Below, one piece after another: positions 25,125 through 34,611 of a stretch of 59,221 nucleotides of DNA. Numbering within the stretch: the first letter of the stretch is position 1; each line of letters begins with the position of its first letter. A model generated the notes under the pieces. That model had not been told where the DNA came from. It worked only from the letters and a program-made list of their open reading frames with translations, and ran no database searches. This stretch comes from Flavobacteriales bacterium UBA1986. GTDB lineage: Bacteria > Bacteroidota > Bacteroidia > Flavobacteriales_G > Salibacteraceae. Location: positions 1 to 59,221 of the forward strand of contig DDDG01000026.1 in NCBI GenBank assembly GCA_002336245.1. The letters run 5' to 3'. The position numbers and the translations under genes are program-made.

Positions 25125-25690
25125 GATTCTCGAACGTAGAATTCGGGATTGAACTTCTCTGGATGCTTTCCTACAATTCCATCGTAGTACTTCTCCATTT
25201 TTTCCAGATCGGCATGAAGGTCGCCACTTGGTACAAAGTATTCTTCATAACCACCTTCTTTTCGCTTGAAGTCGAGGTAACCAAGAACGAGCGGCAGCTT
25301 GGTATCAATAGCAACACGGTAGAAGCCTGTTTTCCATTTTTTCACTCTTGAGCGTGTTCCCTCAGGCGGGAAAAGCAAAAAGAGTTCTTCCGAATTATTC
25401 AAGAGTGCAATCAAGTCGTCGGTCAATTGATTTGGCTGTGAACGATCCACTGGAATGCCTCCACTCCACTTCAAGAAGATGCTGAACGGAAAAACCCAAA
25501 CTTCTTTCTTGATGAGGTAACGCAACTTGGTTTTCATCACAAACAAACCGGCCAGACCAACAATAAAATCCCAATTGCTTGTGTGAGGAGCTGCAACGAG
25601 CACACCCTTTCGGATGTGACTGGGAAGCCCCATATTCATTTTCCATCCTCCTGCAAGCCACAGAACCAAACGACCAAACCAATACTTCAT
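25121..25690 (-). CDS. 1-acyl-glycerol-phosphate acyltransferase-like protein (PlsC family)
   Basis: 189 residues. Motif I, HTSNWD (H-x4-D), is at about residue 37, and motif III, PPEGTRSR, at about 112, with a basic WKTGFY segment after it. The first 25 residues include a short hydrophobic stretch. The family transfers acyl groups to a lyso-phospholipid or related acceptor at the inner membrane. The sequence is shorter than typical PlsC proteins and belongs to the group also described as acyltransferases of unknown acceptor. Overlaps both neighbours by four bases. Confidence 0.85.
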   Translation of the reverse strand: MKYWFGRLVLWLAGGWKMNMGLPSHIRKGVLVAAPHTSNWDFIVGLAGLFVMKTKLRYLIKKEVWVFPFSIFLKWSGGIPVDRSQPNQLTDDLIALLNNSEELFLLFPPEGTRSRVKKWKTGFYRVAIDTKLPLVLGYLDFKRKEGGYEEYFVPSGDLHADLEKMEKYYDGIVGKHPEKFNPEFYVRES

Positions 25691-27081
25691 ACTTCGAAAA
25701 AATCGTCTCTGAATTGAACCAAATATACTTTTTCAGTTGCTCTAGTGAAGGCCGTATAAAGCCACCTCAGATACTCTTGATTGCGCATATCCTCCGTCAA
25801 ATACCCCTGATCAATAAAAACTTCTTTCCACTGGCCACCTTGTGCTTTGTGACAAGTGACTGCATAAGCAAACTTCACTTGAAGGGCGTTTAGATAGGGG
25901 TTCTCTTTGAGCTTTTTCCGTCGATCGGATTTATTCAAGTCCATATACTCCGAAACCACTGCTTCACGCATTTCAGTGAGCTTGGCATCGCCCAAACTTG
26001 GACCGTTGTGATGCAGAACGTCTAAGATGATTTTAGCCTCGAATACTTTGATCTTTTCTGAGTCCAAAAGCAATAGTTCTGCATCGGCGAAGCGCAAACC
26101 ATACATTTCTTCTGTCCGAATGATCTTCCGAATTTCAATCATATCGCCGTTCGCAATAAAATCGGCAATCTGAAACTTTGCAGCCCAATGGTAATTGTTC
26201 TTTACCACCATCAATCGATCTCCGGCTTCAATCTCTTCTTCCCGCCAAAGAATTTGTCTTCGAATCTGCTCGTTGAATTGGTTTGCTCTTTTATTCGAAC
26301 GCGTAAGCACAATCACTTCAACATCACCTTGATCTGCATACGAATCAGACAGAGCCTCGGTGAGCTCATATGGGTCAACCTTCAAGACATCCTTGCTCAA
26401 ACCAAAGCGCGGCTGATACTCTTTGGTCGCCAGTTGCGTCCTCATGCGTGTTGCATTTAGGAGAATCCCCGAATCCAATGCTTGACGAACCACCTCTCTC
26501 ATATCGCAGGAAGTGACATGCAGGTCAAAATTGCTTTTGAGTTTTTTCGGATTGAGTGCCGTCGATAAAACTGAGCCTATGGGAGGAAGCTGAGCCAAAT
26601 CCCCGATAAATAAGAGTTTGTTCTCGACACCGTTCTGACAATATTCTATAAGGTCTCTTAAAACACTCGCCCCTCCGAACTCCCCTTCGTCGCTGATCAT
26701 AGAGGCCTCATCCACAATAAGTATGGCACCCTTCTTTCGGTTTTCTTGAAGAACAAATCTCCCTCCCCCAAATGAATCGTCGGACCTTCGGTATATGGAG
26801 CGATGAATGGTGTATGCTGGCTTACCTGTGTAAGAAGATAAAACCTTGGCAGCCCTACCGGTCGGGGCCATCAGGAGATAGGATTGTTTGCTTTTAACCA
26901 ACCAGCGAACGATTGCTCGAACCAGACTTGTTTTCCCAGTCCCGGCATAACCCCTCAGAACAAAAGCATCGGCGGCTGCAGTTCCATCCAAAAAGTTCGA
27001 GAGAAGAGCCATCGCCTCAGCCTGATCTTTTGTCGGTTCATGACCAAGTTCTTTTTTAAGGAAGCCACTCTCTTTTAACAC
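25687..27081 (-). CDS. RecD-like (RecD2/Pif1-type) superfamily 1 DNA helicase
   Basis: 464 residues from GTG at 27081. Walker A is GYAGTGKTS (about 44), then LMAPTGRAAKVLS (motif Ia), Walker B LIVDEASMI (about 120), motif III IGDLAQLPPIG, and, near the C-terminus, AVTCHKAQGGQW and LYTAFTRATEKVY (motifs V-VI of the UvrD_C_2 type). It is a stand-alone helicase of 5'-3' polarity by family, smaller than RecD of RecBCD. It leads the operon with the acyltransferase and KirBac genes, an arrangement without an obvious functional theme. Confidence 0.88.
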   Translation of the reverse strand: MLKESGFLKKELGHEPTKDQAEAMALLSNFLDGTAAADAFVLRGYAGTGKTSLVRAIVRWLVKSKQSYLLMAPTGRAAKVLSSYTGKPAYTIHRSIYRRSDDSFGGGRFVLQENRKKGAILIVDEASMISDEGEFGGASVLRDLIEYCQNGVENKLLFIGDLAQLPPIGSVLSTALNPKKLKSNFDLHVTSCDMREVVRQALDSGILLNATRMRTQLATKEYQPRFGLSKDVLKVDPYELTEALSDSYADQGDVEVIVLTRSNKRANQFNEQIRRQILWREEEIEAGDRLMVVKNNYHWAAKFQIADFIANGDMIEIRKIIRTEEMYGLRFADAELLLLDSEKIKVFEAKIILDVLHHNGPSLGDAKLTEMREAVVSEYMDLNKSDRRKKLKENPYLNALQVKFAYAVTCHKAQGGQWKEVFIDQGYLTEDMRNQEYLRWLYTAFTRATEKVYLVQFRDDFFEV

Positions 27082-27142
27082 CGGACTAAATTACGCTTTT
27101 GTTAAGAGCTGTAATGCCCTGTTTTCAAGCCTTCTAAGAGAA

Positions 27143-27172
27143 TTTGATGGTATCAAAAAAATTGTAGTTTTG
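27143..27172 (+). promoter_or_regulatory. Good Bacteroidota promoter, TTTG-N18-TAGTTTTG
   Basis: TTTG at 27143-27146 and TAGTTTTG at 27165-27172 have the expected spacing and lie 30 bases before the ATG at 27203. The site drives the rightward operon beginning with the membrane protein and faces away from the helicase gene. Confidence 0.65.
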
Positions 27173-27202
27173 TCCAGTTCGCTAACAAAAGCACGCATTA
27201 AA

Positions 27203-27985
27203 ATGAACGATAATCTTCGTAACATCATCGCACCGAGCGTTTTAACAATTTTCGGTCTATTCTTTTTAATCTTCGCAGGAGTTACAGGCCAAAACGCCTT
27301 CTTCGTTTTTGGCGCCAGTGGTGTTACCCTTGCAGGTGTCGTTGCCGTTCTCAACGCATTGAATTTGTTTAAAAAGTCGAGTCGTATGATTGTCGTTGGC
27401 GTCTTGGCCATCGTTTCAGTTTCACTCGCAGGTTTGAACTACAAGTCGATCATGGATCCCATTGAATTCAACGCTGCCCGCGACCTTCGTTCAGTGCAAG
27501 CCGTTCAAAAATTGAAAGACCTTCGAGTAGCGCAAATGGCCTACAAGTCCACATATGGGACTTACGTTAAAGACATCGACACCCTCTTGAAGTTCATTCA
27601 GTACGATTCACTTCCAGTAGTGAAATCCATTGGAAGCGTTCCAGATACATTGAGTGAAGAACAGGCTTTAGAACAAGGTTTTCTCACTCGAGATACGACC
27701 TTCGAATTGGTTCAATCAGCCATATACACGGAGAGCTACATGGCAGAGCGTGAGTTTCCTTTCGACATTAACAAACTCATTTACATCCCATTCTCTGGCG
27801 GTCAAAAATTTGTTTGCGATGCCGGCGAAATTGAACGAAATACAGTCTTGGTTCAAGTGTTTGAAATACGTGCGCCGAAAGAGATGCTCCTTGCGGGCCT
27901 CAAAGAACGTATGATTAATCGTGAAGAAGACCTCACAGTAGGGTCAATGTCTGAACCTTCGACCAATGGAAACTGGGGAGAGTAA
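27203..27985 (+). CDS. Bacteroidota membrane protein of unknown function
   Basis: 260 residues from ATG 27203; a longer frame from 27170 would start inside the promoter. Three hydrophobic helices lie at about residues 9-27, 34-50 and 58-76. A charged helix (KLKDLRVAQMAYKSTYG), reminiscent of the region after the helix in pseudopilins, precedes a soluble domain with LIYIPFSGGQKFVCDAGEI. I recall homologues beside the DUF3822 and rsmD genes in Bacteroidota, but know no function. Overlaps the next gene by 20 bases. Confidence 0.72.
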   Translation: MNDNLRNIIAPSVLTIFGLFFLIFAGVTGQNAFFVFGASGVTLAGVVAVLNALNLFKKSSRMIVVGVLAIVSVSLAGLNYKSIMDPIEFNAARDLRSVQAVQKLKDLRVAQMAYKSTYGTYVKDIDTLLKFIQYDSLPVVKSIGSVPDTLSEEQALEQGFLTRDTTFELVQSAIYTESYMAEREFPFDINKLIYIPFSGGQKFVCDAGEIERNTVLVQVFEIRAPKEMLLAGLKERMINREEDLTVGSMSEPSTNGNWGE

Positions 27986-28772
27986 AGCTTTTTCTAGTCC
28001 TACGAGTCCCTCCTATTTTCACCGCAGTTCATTCTTTCAGCAAGAAAATGCTGGGAGCTACTTAGCGCTCTTTGTGCATGGGGAACACAGCCGCGGCAGT
28101 TTATTCGACCTCCATCTAAATAAGATTGTAGCGCTTTTTTCATTTCAAAATGAAGAAGAGATGAAACGGCGTTTTCAGGAAGAAGGCCTACACGGAAAGT
28201 TTTCGAAGGAAGAACATTGGCAGTATGTTCAGAGGTATTCAGTTTATCCAAGTGGTCTTTTCGACGAGGGTAAAAGTTCGGAAATTGCCCGAATGAGTTT
28301 TTCAGTTCAGGACGAAAAATCCATTCAAACGCAGGAATTAAAAGCCCTTGGGCTGAAGTTGATCTATGAATCGAGTTCAAAAAACCGATTGGCGCTTGCC
28401 AACCTACTCCAACTATCCTCTCTCATTCACGAGGAAGGTCATGAGTTGTTTGTCTTTCTCTCAGAAAATAACGTTACCCTCATCGCCTGGAAGGAGGCCC
28501 AACTTCAAATTTGCACCACCAACAAGATGGATTCAGAAGCAGACCCCGCCTACTTCACAGCTTCATACTTAGAAGGCAATTCATCTCCAGATTTAAAAAT
28601 CTACCTAGCCGGCGAGCCGCATTTTGATAAAAGCATCGCCTTATTAAAGCGCTTCTATCCCAATGTATTGGGGATGCCCACAATATCGAATTCTTATGAC
28701 CCGATAGACTTTCCAAACATTCGTCCTTCGGAACACTTTGAAACCATTCACTTGCATTTATGCGCATCGTAA
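27966..28772 (+). CDS. DUF3822 family protein
   Basis: 268 residues without signal peptide or membrane helix. The sequence has an actin-like, two-subdomain look (LALFVHGEHSRGSLFDLH, HELFVFLSENNVTLIAWK, IYLAGEPHFDKSIALLKRF), as in the DUF3822 family, which in Bacteroidota lies directly upstream of rsmD. The function is unknown. The start ATG lies inside the preceding gene and the end overlaps rsmD by 13 bases. Confidence 0.8.
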   Translation: METGESKAFSSPTSPSYFHRSSFFQQENAGSYLALFVHGEHSRGSLFDLHLNKIVALFSFQNEEEMKRRFQEEGLHGKFSKEEHWQYVQRYSVYPSGLFDEGKSSEIARMSFSVQDEKSIQTQELKALGLKLIYESSSKNRLALANLLQLSSLIHEEGHELFVFLSENNVTLIAWKEAQLQICTTNKMDSEADPAYFTASYLEGNSSPDLKIYLAGEPHFDKSIALLKRFYPNVLGMPTISNSYDPIDFPNIRPSEHFETIHLHLCAS

Positions 28773-29296
28773 GCGGCCGACTAAAAGGGCGAAGCATACG
28801 CGCTCCAAAAAACCTTCCAGTACGTCCTACCACCGACTTCGCGAAGGAAGCTCTGTTCAACGTCTTGCAAAACGAGATTGATTTCGAGCAAGAATCCTTT
28901 CTCGACCTTTTTTGTGGAACTGGAAACATTAGTTACGAAATGGCTTCGAGAGGTTGCAATGAAATTCTGGCCCTCGACCAAAGTCCAGCATGTGTTCGAT
29001 TCGTTAAAGAGACTTTTCGATCCCTCGAGATTAAAGGGCGTGTTCAGCAGCAAGATGTACTTCGGTTTTTGAATCGAAATTCTCACGAATCATACAGCCT
29101 CATCTTCGCCGACCCCCCCTACCAGATGGAAGGCATTGAAAACATTCCGACGAAAATTCTTGAAAATTCTTGGCTGAAAAGCGGTGGTCAGTTTATTCTG
29201 GAGCACAGCGCCAAATTAGACTTTAACGAACAAAAAGGTTTCCGAGAGAGTAGAAAATACGGTCACGTAAATTTTAGCTTTTTTGAATACATTTGA
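28760..29296 (+). CDS. rsmD: 16S rRNA (guanine(966)-N2)-methyltransferase RsmD
   Basis: 178 residues, the usual length. MRIVSGRLKGRSI at the start, VRPTTDFAKEALFNVL, the SAM-binding FLDLFCGTGNISYE and the catalytic IFADPPYQ are diagnostic. The enzyme methylates G966 of 16S rRNA on assembled small subunits. It overlaps DUF3822 by 13 bases and precedes coaD, the usual partner order. Confidence 0.93.
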   Translation: MRIVSGRLKGRSIRAPKNLPVRPTTDFAKEALFNVLQNEIDFEQESFLDLFCGTGNISYEMASRGCNEILALDQSPACVRFVKETFRSLEIKGRVQQQDVLRFLNRNSHESYSLIFADPPYQMEGIENIPTKILENSWLKSGGQFILEHSAKLDFNEQKGFRESRKYGHVNFSFFEYI

Positions 29297-29301
29297 GTGA
29301 A

Positions 29302-29769
29302 ATGGCAAAGCGAAAGGCAGTATTTCCGGGCTCTTTTGACCCCATCACTATGGGTCATTACTCCATCATTTGCAAGGCTACCGAGCTCTTCGATGAAGTT
29401 ATTGTTGCCCTTGGCACCAACAGCTCGAAAAAGTATCTCTTCGACGAAGAGACTCGCCTAAAGGCCGTTCAAGCGACTTTTCAAAACATTGAGAAGGTTC
29501 GGGTTGAAGAATTCGATGGACTCACAATAGATTTTTGCAAGGCTCAAGGAGCTCAATTCATCGTTCGCGGACTCCGCAGTCCTGCAGATTTTGAATTCGA
29601 GCGCAACATTGCCCTCATGAACCGCGTTCTTGGTCATGGCATAGAAACTGTGTTCCTTCTTAGTGATGTTGAACACTCAGGCCTCTCTTCAACCATTCTG
29701 CGAGAAATCATTCGCAATGGTGGTGACTACAAACAATTCATTCCGCAAGGTGCGCAGAGCTTCATTTAG
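29302..29769 (+). CDS. coaD: Phosphopantetheine adenylyltransferase CoaD
   Basis: 155 residues from ATG 29302; a TTG at 29293 would add three residues. AVFPGSFDPITMGHYSII carries the (T/H)xGH nucleotide-transferase motif, followed by FIVRGLRSPADFEFE and the ISSTxxRE-like LSSTILREII. The enzyme makes dephospho-CoA from phosphopantetheine and ATP. In the usual rsmD-coaD pairing. The 3' end overlaps the TlpA-like gene. Confidence 0.95.
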   Translation: MAKRKAVFPGSFDPITMGHYSIICKATELFDEVIVALGTNSSKKYLFDEETRLKAVQATFQNIEKVRVEEFDGLTIDFCKAQGAQFIVRGLRSPADFEFERNIALMNRVLGHGIETVFLLSDVEHSGLSSTILREIIRNGGDYKQFIPQGAQSFI

Positions 29770-31204
29770 AAACATCCTTGTTTTTTTCATCACCTCCACC
29801 CTCCTAAGTTTTTGTCTTCCAGGAAAAGCAGCTGAGATCAAAGGCCTTGCCCCGCAGCACGCAGGTAAACTCATCGAACTTTACACCTACCTCGATTTCA
29901 TTTCTGAGAAAAAATACCTTCTCGCTAAAGACACCATAGCCGAAGACGGTAGTTTTCGTTTGCAGGTCGACAACGAAGAAACACTCTTCTGCATTCTCTT
30001 TGTTGAAGAGCTCTACAGCCACATATATCTTCAAAACGACCAAGATTACGAACTGGCCTTACCAAGTTCCGATAGCACGAGAAACCTTCGATTCAATGAA
30101 TTCATTCCAGCTGATGTTGTCATTCTCAATCCAGAAAAAGACAGTCTCAACTATTCTATCAAAGATTTGAATTCTGAGGTGGACATCTTCATCGAAACGA
30201 ATGCTATGCGCATACTCAAGCGCAGTGCTAAAGTTCAGGCTGACAGCTTCAACCTAAAGATGAGCAGGCGTTACTTCAAGCTTGATAACACTTACTTCGC
30301 TCAACAGCTTCAATTCAATTTGGCTCTCATCGATTTGATGACCGGACATTCAAAGAAAGAACTGTACAATCGCTACTTGAAAAATACTCCCTTGCATTTT
30401 CGAGGCGAAGCTTACATGAAATTCTTCAATGAGTTTTATGCCGACATCCTGAGTTCGTTTGCCTTTCGTGAAGAAGAAATTAAGATGATTTTGGCCATCG
30501 AAAATTCCGAACTCGACTCCCTCGATGCAATTCTTTCAAGCCATGAATTCCTAAAACGCGATGATGTTAGGGAACTCGCTATGCTTCAAGGGCTTTACTT
30601 TTCGCAAGTTAACGGACGATTTAAAAAGGAGCAAGTTCATCCAATTCTTAAGCGGGTCGTTCAAGAATCAAAATTTCAGGACCATCGAATTACTGCTCTA
30701 AACCTTCTGGAGAAATCAAATTTCATGAAAGCTGGAACTCTAGCTCCTGATTTCCAATTGCAAAGCCTTGAAGGTGAAACTGTAAGCTTAAGTGATTTTA
30801 AAGGGAAGTATGTCTACCTCGATTTCTGGGCTACCTGGTGCGCTCCCTGCATCCGGAGTATGATTGTCATGAGAGAGCTGCACGAAAAGTATAAGGAACA
30901 GGTTGAATTTGTGAGCATCTCCCTAGATCAGAAAGCAAAGAAAGCCCGCAGTTTTGTTGAGAAAAATGAATACTCCTGGACCTTCCTCGATTTCTCGAAT
31001 CAACCCGATATAAAGACGAAATATGGCATCGTAGCCATACCTTCATACTTCATAATTGACCCCGAAGGCAAGCTTCTCGTGTCACCCGGCCCATCTCCTG
31101 AAGGTGGAGCCGAAAGGTACTTCTCTCGTATTCAACGAGATATGACCGAAAAAAGCAAGACGAATTTCATAAAAGAGGTGCCAACAAAAGGACAGGGCAG
31201 ATAG
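29750..31204 (+). CDS. Periplasmic TlpA/ResA-like thioredoxin-fold protein
   Basis: 484 residues from GTG 29750, which gives a signal peptide (RNILVFFITSTLLSFCLPGKA); the frame is open further upstream inside coaD. A beta-rich N-terminal domain (about 25-130) and a helical middle precede the thioredoxin domain (about 345-470) with APDFQLQSLEGETVSLSDF and the redox motif WATWCAPCIRS. It should reduce disulphides, perhaps on haem-binding or other exported proteins. The cis-Pro loop is GIVAIPSYFIID. The start is uncertain because no Shine-Dalgarno site is evident. Confidence 0.85.
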   Translation: MRRASFRNILVFFITSTLLSFCLPGKAAEIKGLAPQHAGKLIELYTYLDFISEKKYLLAKDTIAEDGSFRLQVDNEETLFCILFVEELYSHIYLQNDQDYELALPSSDSTRNLRFNEFIPADVVILNPEKDSLNYSIKDLNSEVDIFIETNAMRILKRSAKVQADSFNLKMSRRYFKLDNTYFAQQLQFNLALIDLMTGHSKKELYNRYLKNTPLHFRGEAYMKFFNEFYADILSSFAFREEEIKMILAIENSELDSLDAILSSHEFLKRDDVRELAMLQGLYFSQVNGRFKKEQVHPILKRVVQESKFQDHRITALNLLEKSNFMKAGTLAPDFQLQSLEGETVSLSDFKGKYVYLDFWATWCAPCIRSMIVMRELHEKYKEQVEFVSISLDQKAKKARSFVEKNEYSWTFLDFSNQPDIKTKYGIVAIPSYFIIDPEGKLLVSPGPSPEGGAERYFSRIQRDMTEKSKTNFIKEVPTKGQGR

Positions 31205-31207
31205 GAA

Positions 31208-31235
31208 TTTGAATAGGAGAAAAAATATATTTTTG
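31208..31235 (+). promoter_or_regulatory. Candidate promoter and AT palindrome before the 1,115-residue repeat protein gene
   Basis: TATTTTTG (31228-31235) matches TAnnTTTG and lies within the palindrome AAAAATATATTTTT (31221-31234). A TTTG at 31208-31211 is 16 bases upstream, slightly short for a -33 box. The same palindrome occurs at 21989-22002 before the secreted-protein gene at 22058. Confidence 0.4.
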
Positions 31236-31263
31236 ATTCTAGCTGAAACCGACCAATCAACTG

Positions 31264-34200
31264 TTGAAACTCAAGTTAAAATACGCCGCTCTTACCATTC
31301 TGGTCCTCTCTGCACTTTCCTTTATAACCCCAGCTGAACAGGGGAATTTGAATGTTAGTTCTAAGGTAAAAAATCAAAAGGGAGATAAGCTGTCAGGAGT
31401 GCTCGTATCCATCAGCGACAGCACCGGAGTAATTGTAGACACGATTACTACTGGAAATACCGGCTCGTATAAGTTTAAGCTGTCATACAACCAACGCTAC
31501 AAAGTGAGTTATAGCTTCGATGGTTATAAGCCGATTTTCATGATGTTCGACACGAAGATGCCTCGCAGCAAAGAATTGCTGGACTACTACTACAAAGCAC
31601 CCGAAGAGATTATGATTCGGGATAGTTTGGAATTCAATGACCGTGCCTTCGCCAACAAACCCTTGACTGAGATTGCGTTTCAGCCAAACCTCGACAAGTA
31701 TGATTACAACCCTGATTTGATCGATGAATACCTAGGGCATTTGGTGAAGCCAAACGTCGGTGTTGTGATTTTGAAAGGGATTGTACTTGACAGTGCCGAC
31801 GCACCAGCTAAGAATGTTGAGGTTCTCGCTGAAAGTATTGAAGGTGAATTGATTGACAAAACAAGCACCAATGACAGTGGACGATATGAGTTGGAAGTTC
31901 CGTTCCAACAAAACGCCACAGTGACCTTTAGAGACAGTGCACACCATGAAACTTTTGTGACTGTAAATTCAAAAATTGATACAAGCAGAATTAAAGAAGA
32001 GTTCGTTGTACTGACGGACATTAAGCTCTTTTCAAAGACTGACACAAGTGCGAACAATAGAGCTTTTCAGCTTCCCTCGGAAGAAATTGCTTTTAGTCCG
32101 GGCACAGACGGCTTCATAAAGAAAGCTGAAGCTTCAAAAGCTTTTAAATCAATTCTCGAAACACCCATTTATAAAGAAATCAGTGTTTCTGGTAAGATGC
32201 TTACAGCAGGAGGCATTGAGAGCAACGAACAAGAGAAGCTCTCAAACGGCGTAGTCACAATTATAGCTGGTATAGATACAATTCGAAGCGTGAGCATCAG
32301 CGAAGATGGAAGCTTCAACTTTAGAGTTCCTGCCAATCAAAATATTCGTTTGGCTTTTTCGGCGGACTCATTTCGAACAACTTTAATCGATGTAGAATCG
32401 GAGATTAGTGGAGAGCAAATCGAAAAATTAAACACCGATGTAGTTCTCTTCTCTGCTTCGGACGATTCTCTTAACCCTGCGGCATTTGAAATACCATCTC
32501 AGCGGCATTTCTTCAACAACAATAAAGGTGAATTTGAAACTGACGAGAATGTGTCGGAGATTTTTGCCAATGTACTTGCTGGTTCAAAAGAGGAAGTTGA
32601 ATATGCTGGTCGCCTGCCGATTCGAGGAGTTAGCCGTGATATGGGCGGAAGCAAGCTCGAAGGTGTGGCCATCAATCTTTTTGAAAGTGGGAAATTAGTC
32701 CTCAGCGACACAACCGATTCTAAAGGCCGCTATCGGTTCGACTTGAAATTGGAGAAAAATTACCGCATGCTGGTCCAGAAAGAAGGTTATCACGTGTTCT
32801 TCTTGAATTTTAATACGGATGTTCCTGATGAAATTACAGATACTGAGTTTAAAGACCTCGTCCCTCCTGTCACTCTCATTCCACTAGACTTTGAAGACAT
32901 CCTTAACCCACTTGGATTTAAGCAAAAACCATTGGCCGCAATCCATTATTCAACAGTAGAAAAAGAGTTTACCGATCGCGATGGTGTGTTTGAAGAGCTT
33001 TTCGCCTTAGTCACTGAGAAGCCAAAAGACTATGTGAATCAAGACTCCATCAAGCAAGTTCAAGATTCCTTGGCAGCTATTGTAGTTCCAACTGCCAGCA
33101 ATACATTTCTTTCTGTTAAAGGTCGCATCGCCAACCTAGACAATAAGGATTTGAAAGATGTGAGAGTAAAATTGACTCAACCACTAGCTGGAGAGTTGGT
33201 TTTTGTGAAGGAAGTTCAAACCGACAAAACCGGTTCGTATGAGATGAATCTTCCTTACGATCGCTTCTTCCGTTTGGTATTCAGTGACCCCGATTATTAC
33301 GAGACATTCATTGAATTGAATACCGACGTAGATGGTAAGTATGAAAACAGGACCATTGAGATCCCAGATGTTAAGCTCTACGATCGAGAAAACGAAAGCA
33401 TCAACCCGATGGCATTTGGCACTCCTTGGCAACAATTTGCTTACGACCCAATTGCCGCCACCTTCGAGAAAAACGACTCCATTCCCTACCTCTTCACAAG
33501 AATGCTGAACACCCCAGTGGTTTCCCCACTACTCTCCCTTACAGGTCGGGTTAAAGGCGCTCGCTCTGGCTACATGAAGGACGTGAAGGTAATTGCGGAA
33601 AAGGATACCATCATCAACGGTGTTACTACTACAATAGTCGTTGACTCGACAATCACTGACCGCAGAGGAAACTACGCGATGAATCTCGATTACAATGGAA
33701 AGTATAAGCTTCGATTTGTAGATGAGAGCTCGCACGAGACCTTTGTTACTGTAGACACTCGCACCGGCGTAAAAAAAGAAGATCTCCGAAGAGAGCAACA
33801 TGCTTCTCCTACTGTTCTCATGTATAAGAAGGATGACGACAAGGTTGATCCATTCGCATTCAACTCTGCCTTTGCAGCCATCACCTACAACCCTACCAGC
33901 TCCAAGTTCTTCAACGTAGGATCTGTGAACAGCAACTTCTTAGCTAGAGTTGAGTTTCCAGTTAAAGACAACAAAGACTTAGACCTTGACGATGTTTTGG
34001 TAAATGTTGAGACGATTGAGTCGGAAGAAATTGAGTACGAAGAAAGAGGCGTAAACGAATTGATTGGCAAATACAAGGAAAGAGCAGATGCTGCTAAGCT
34101 CACGAAAAACAGAGAATTGACAACCAACGCTCAATACGATATGGCTAAAGCAATGGTGTTCAACGACACAACGGATTACAGTAAAATTGAAAATGTTCTT

Positions 34201-34611
34201 CTCAAAAACCAATCAATCAACAATGTACTTTTTGATGTCTTCCGCCCGTCAGACAGGGATAACGAACGTAAGCAAGCTGAGGCAGCAGCTAAAGCAGCAG
34301 AGCGATCTAGCTTTATCGCAGAAACAGTAAGCAAGAGTTTGCGAAAAGGAATTGGTTCCGCCGACGATTTGGTTTCTCTCGACAGCACCTTTGTAGTAGA
34401 AGCGCCAACGCGCATTTCCTTTGATTCGACGAGAATCAACGTAAAAGAAATCGTGTCTTACGATGTCCGCTCTGGAGGAAAAAGACTGAACTACTATACC
34501 ATCACCAATTGGTTCTTCTTCACAGACTGGTATCGAAACGGGGTGGAGATCGACGAGGATGAATATGTTACCGAGTTGAACAACTTTAAGAAGCTATCTG
34601 AGCGACAATGA
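31264..34611 (+). CDS. Large secreted protein with six alternating carboxypeptidase-regulatory-like and linker repeats
   Basis: 1,115 residues from TTG 31264, with a signal peptide (LKYAALTILVLSALSFITPA). Six immunoglobulin-like modules follow, starting near residues 29, 166, 305, 444, 615 and 756; each has a V-x-GR or V-x-G start and a GSYEMNLPYDRFFRLVF-type strand pair, as in carboxypeptidase-regulatory-like domains. Each is followed by a linker of about 35 residues near 122, 262, 402, 546, 712 and 860 with the pattern N-x2-AF-x2-P-x4-I-x-F. A basic helical C-terminal part (about 900-1115) ends ITNWFFFTDWYRNG. It has no sorting domain, lipobox or hydrolase motif, so its role is unknown; probably periplasmic. 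The last codons overlap the ATG of the propeller protein (ATGA). Confidence 0.8.
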   Translation: MKLKLKYAALTILVLSALSFITPAEQGNLNVSSKVKNQKGDKLSGVLVSISDSTGVIVDTITTGNTGSYKFKLSYNQRYKVSYSFDGYKPIFMMFDTKMPRSKELLDYYYKAPEEIMIRDSLEFNDRAFANKPLTEIAFQPNLDKYDYNPDLIDEYLGHLVKPNVGVVILKGIVLDSADAPAKNVEVLAESIEGELIDKTSTNDSGRYELEVPFQQNATVTFRDSAHHETFVTVNSKIDTSRIKEEFVVLTDIKLFSKTDTSANNRAFQLPSEEIAFSPGTDGFIKKAEASKAFKSILETPIYKEISVSGKMLTAGGIESNEQEKLSNGVVTIIAGIDTIRSVSISEDGSFNFRVPANQNIRLAFSADSFRTTLIDVESEISGEQIEKLNTDVVLFSASDDSLNPAAFEIPSQRHFFNNNKGEFETDENVSEIFANVLAGSKEEVEYAGRLPIRGVSRDMGGSKLEGVAINLFESGKLVLSDTTDSKGRYRFDLKLEKNYRMLVQKEGYHVFFLNFNTDVPDEITDTEFKDLVPPVTLIPLDFEDILNPLGFKQKPLAAIHYSTVEKEFTDRDGVFEELFALVTEKPKDYVNQDSIKQVQDSLAAIVVPTASNTFLSVKGRIANLDNKDLKDVRVKLTQPLAGELVFVKEVQTDKTGSYEMNLPYDRFFRLVFSDPDYYETFIELNTDVDGKYENRTIEIPDVKLYDRENESINPMAFGTPWQQFAYDPIAATFEKNDSIPYLFTRMLNTPVVSPLLSLTGRVKGARSGYMKDVKVIAEKDTIINGVTTTIVVDSTITDRRGNYAMNLDYNGKYKLRFVDESSHETFVTVDTRTGVKKEDLRREQHASPTVLMYKKDDDKVDPFAFNSAFAAITYNPTSSKFFNVGSVNSNFLARVEFPVKDNKDLDLDDVLVNVETIESEEIEYEERGVNELIGKYKERADAAKLTKNRELTTNAQYDMAKAMVFNDTTDYSKIENVLLKNQSINNVLFDVFRPSDRDNERKQAEAAAKAAERSSFIAETVSKSLRKGIGSADDLVSLDSTFVVEAPTRISFDSTRINVKEIVSYDVRSGGKRLNYYTITNWFFFTDWYRNGVEIDEDEYVTELNNFKKLSERQ

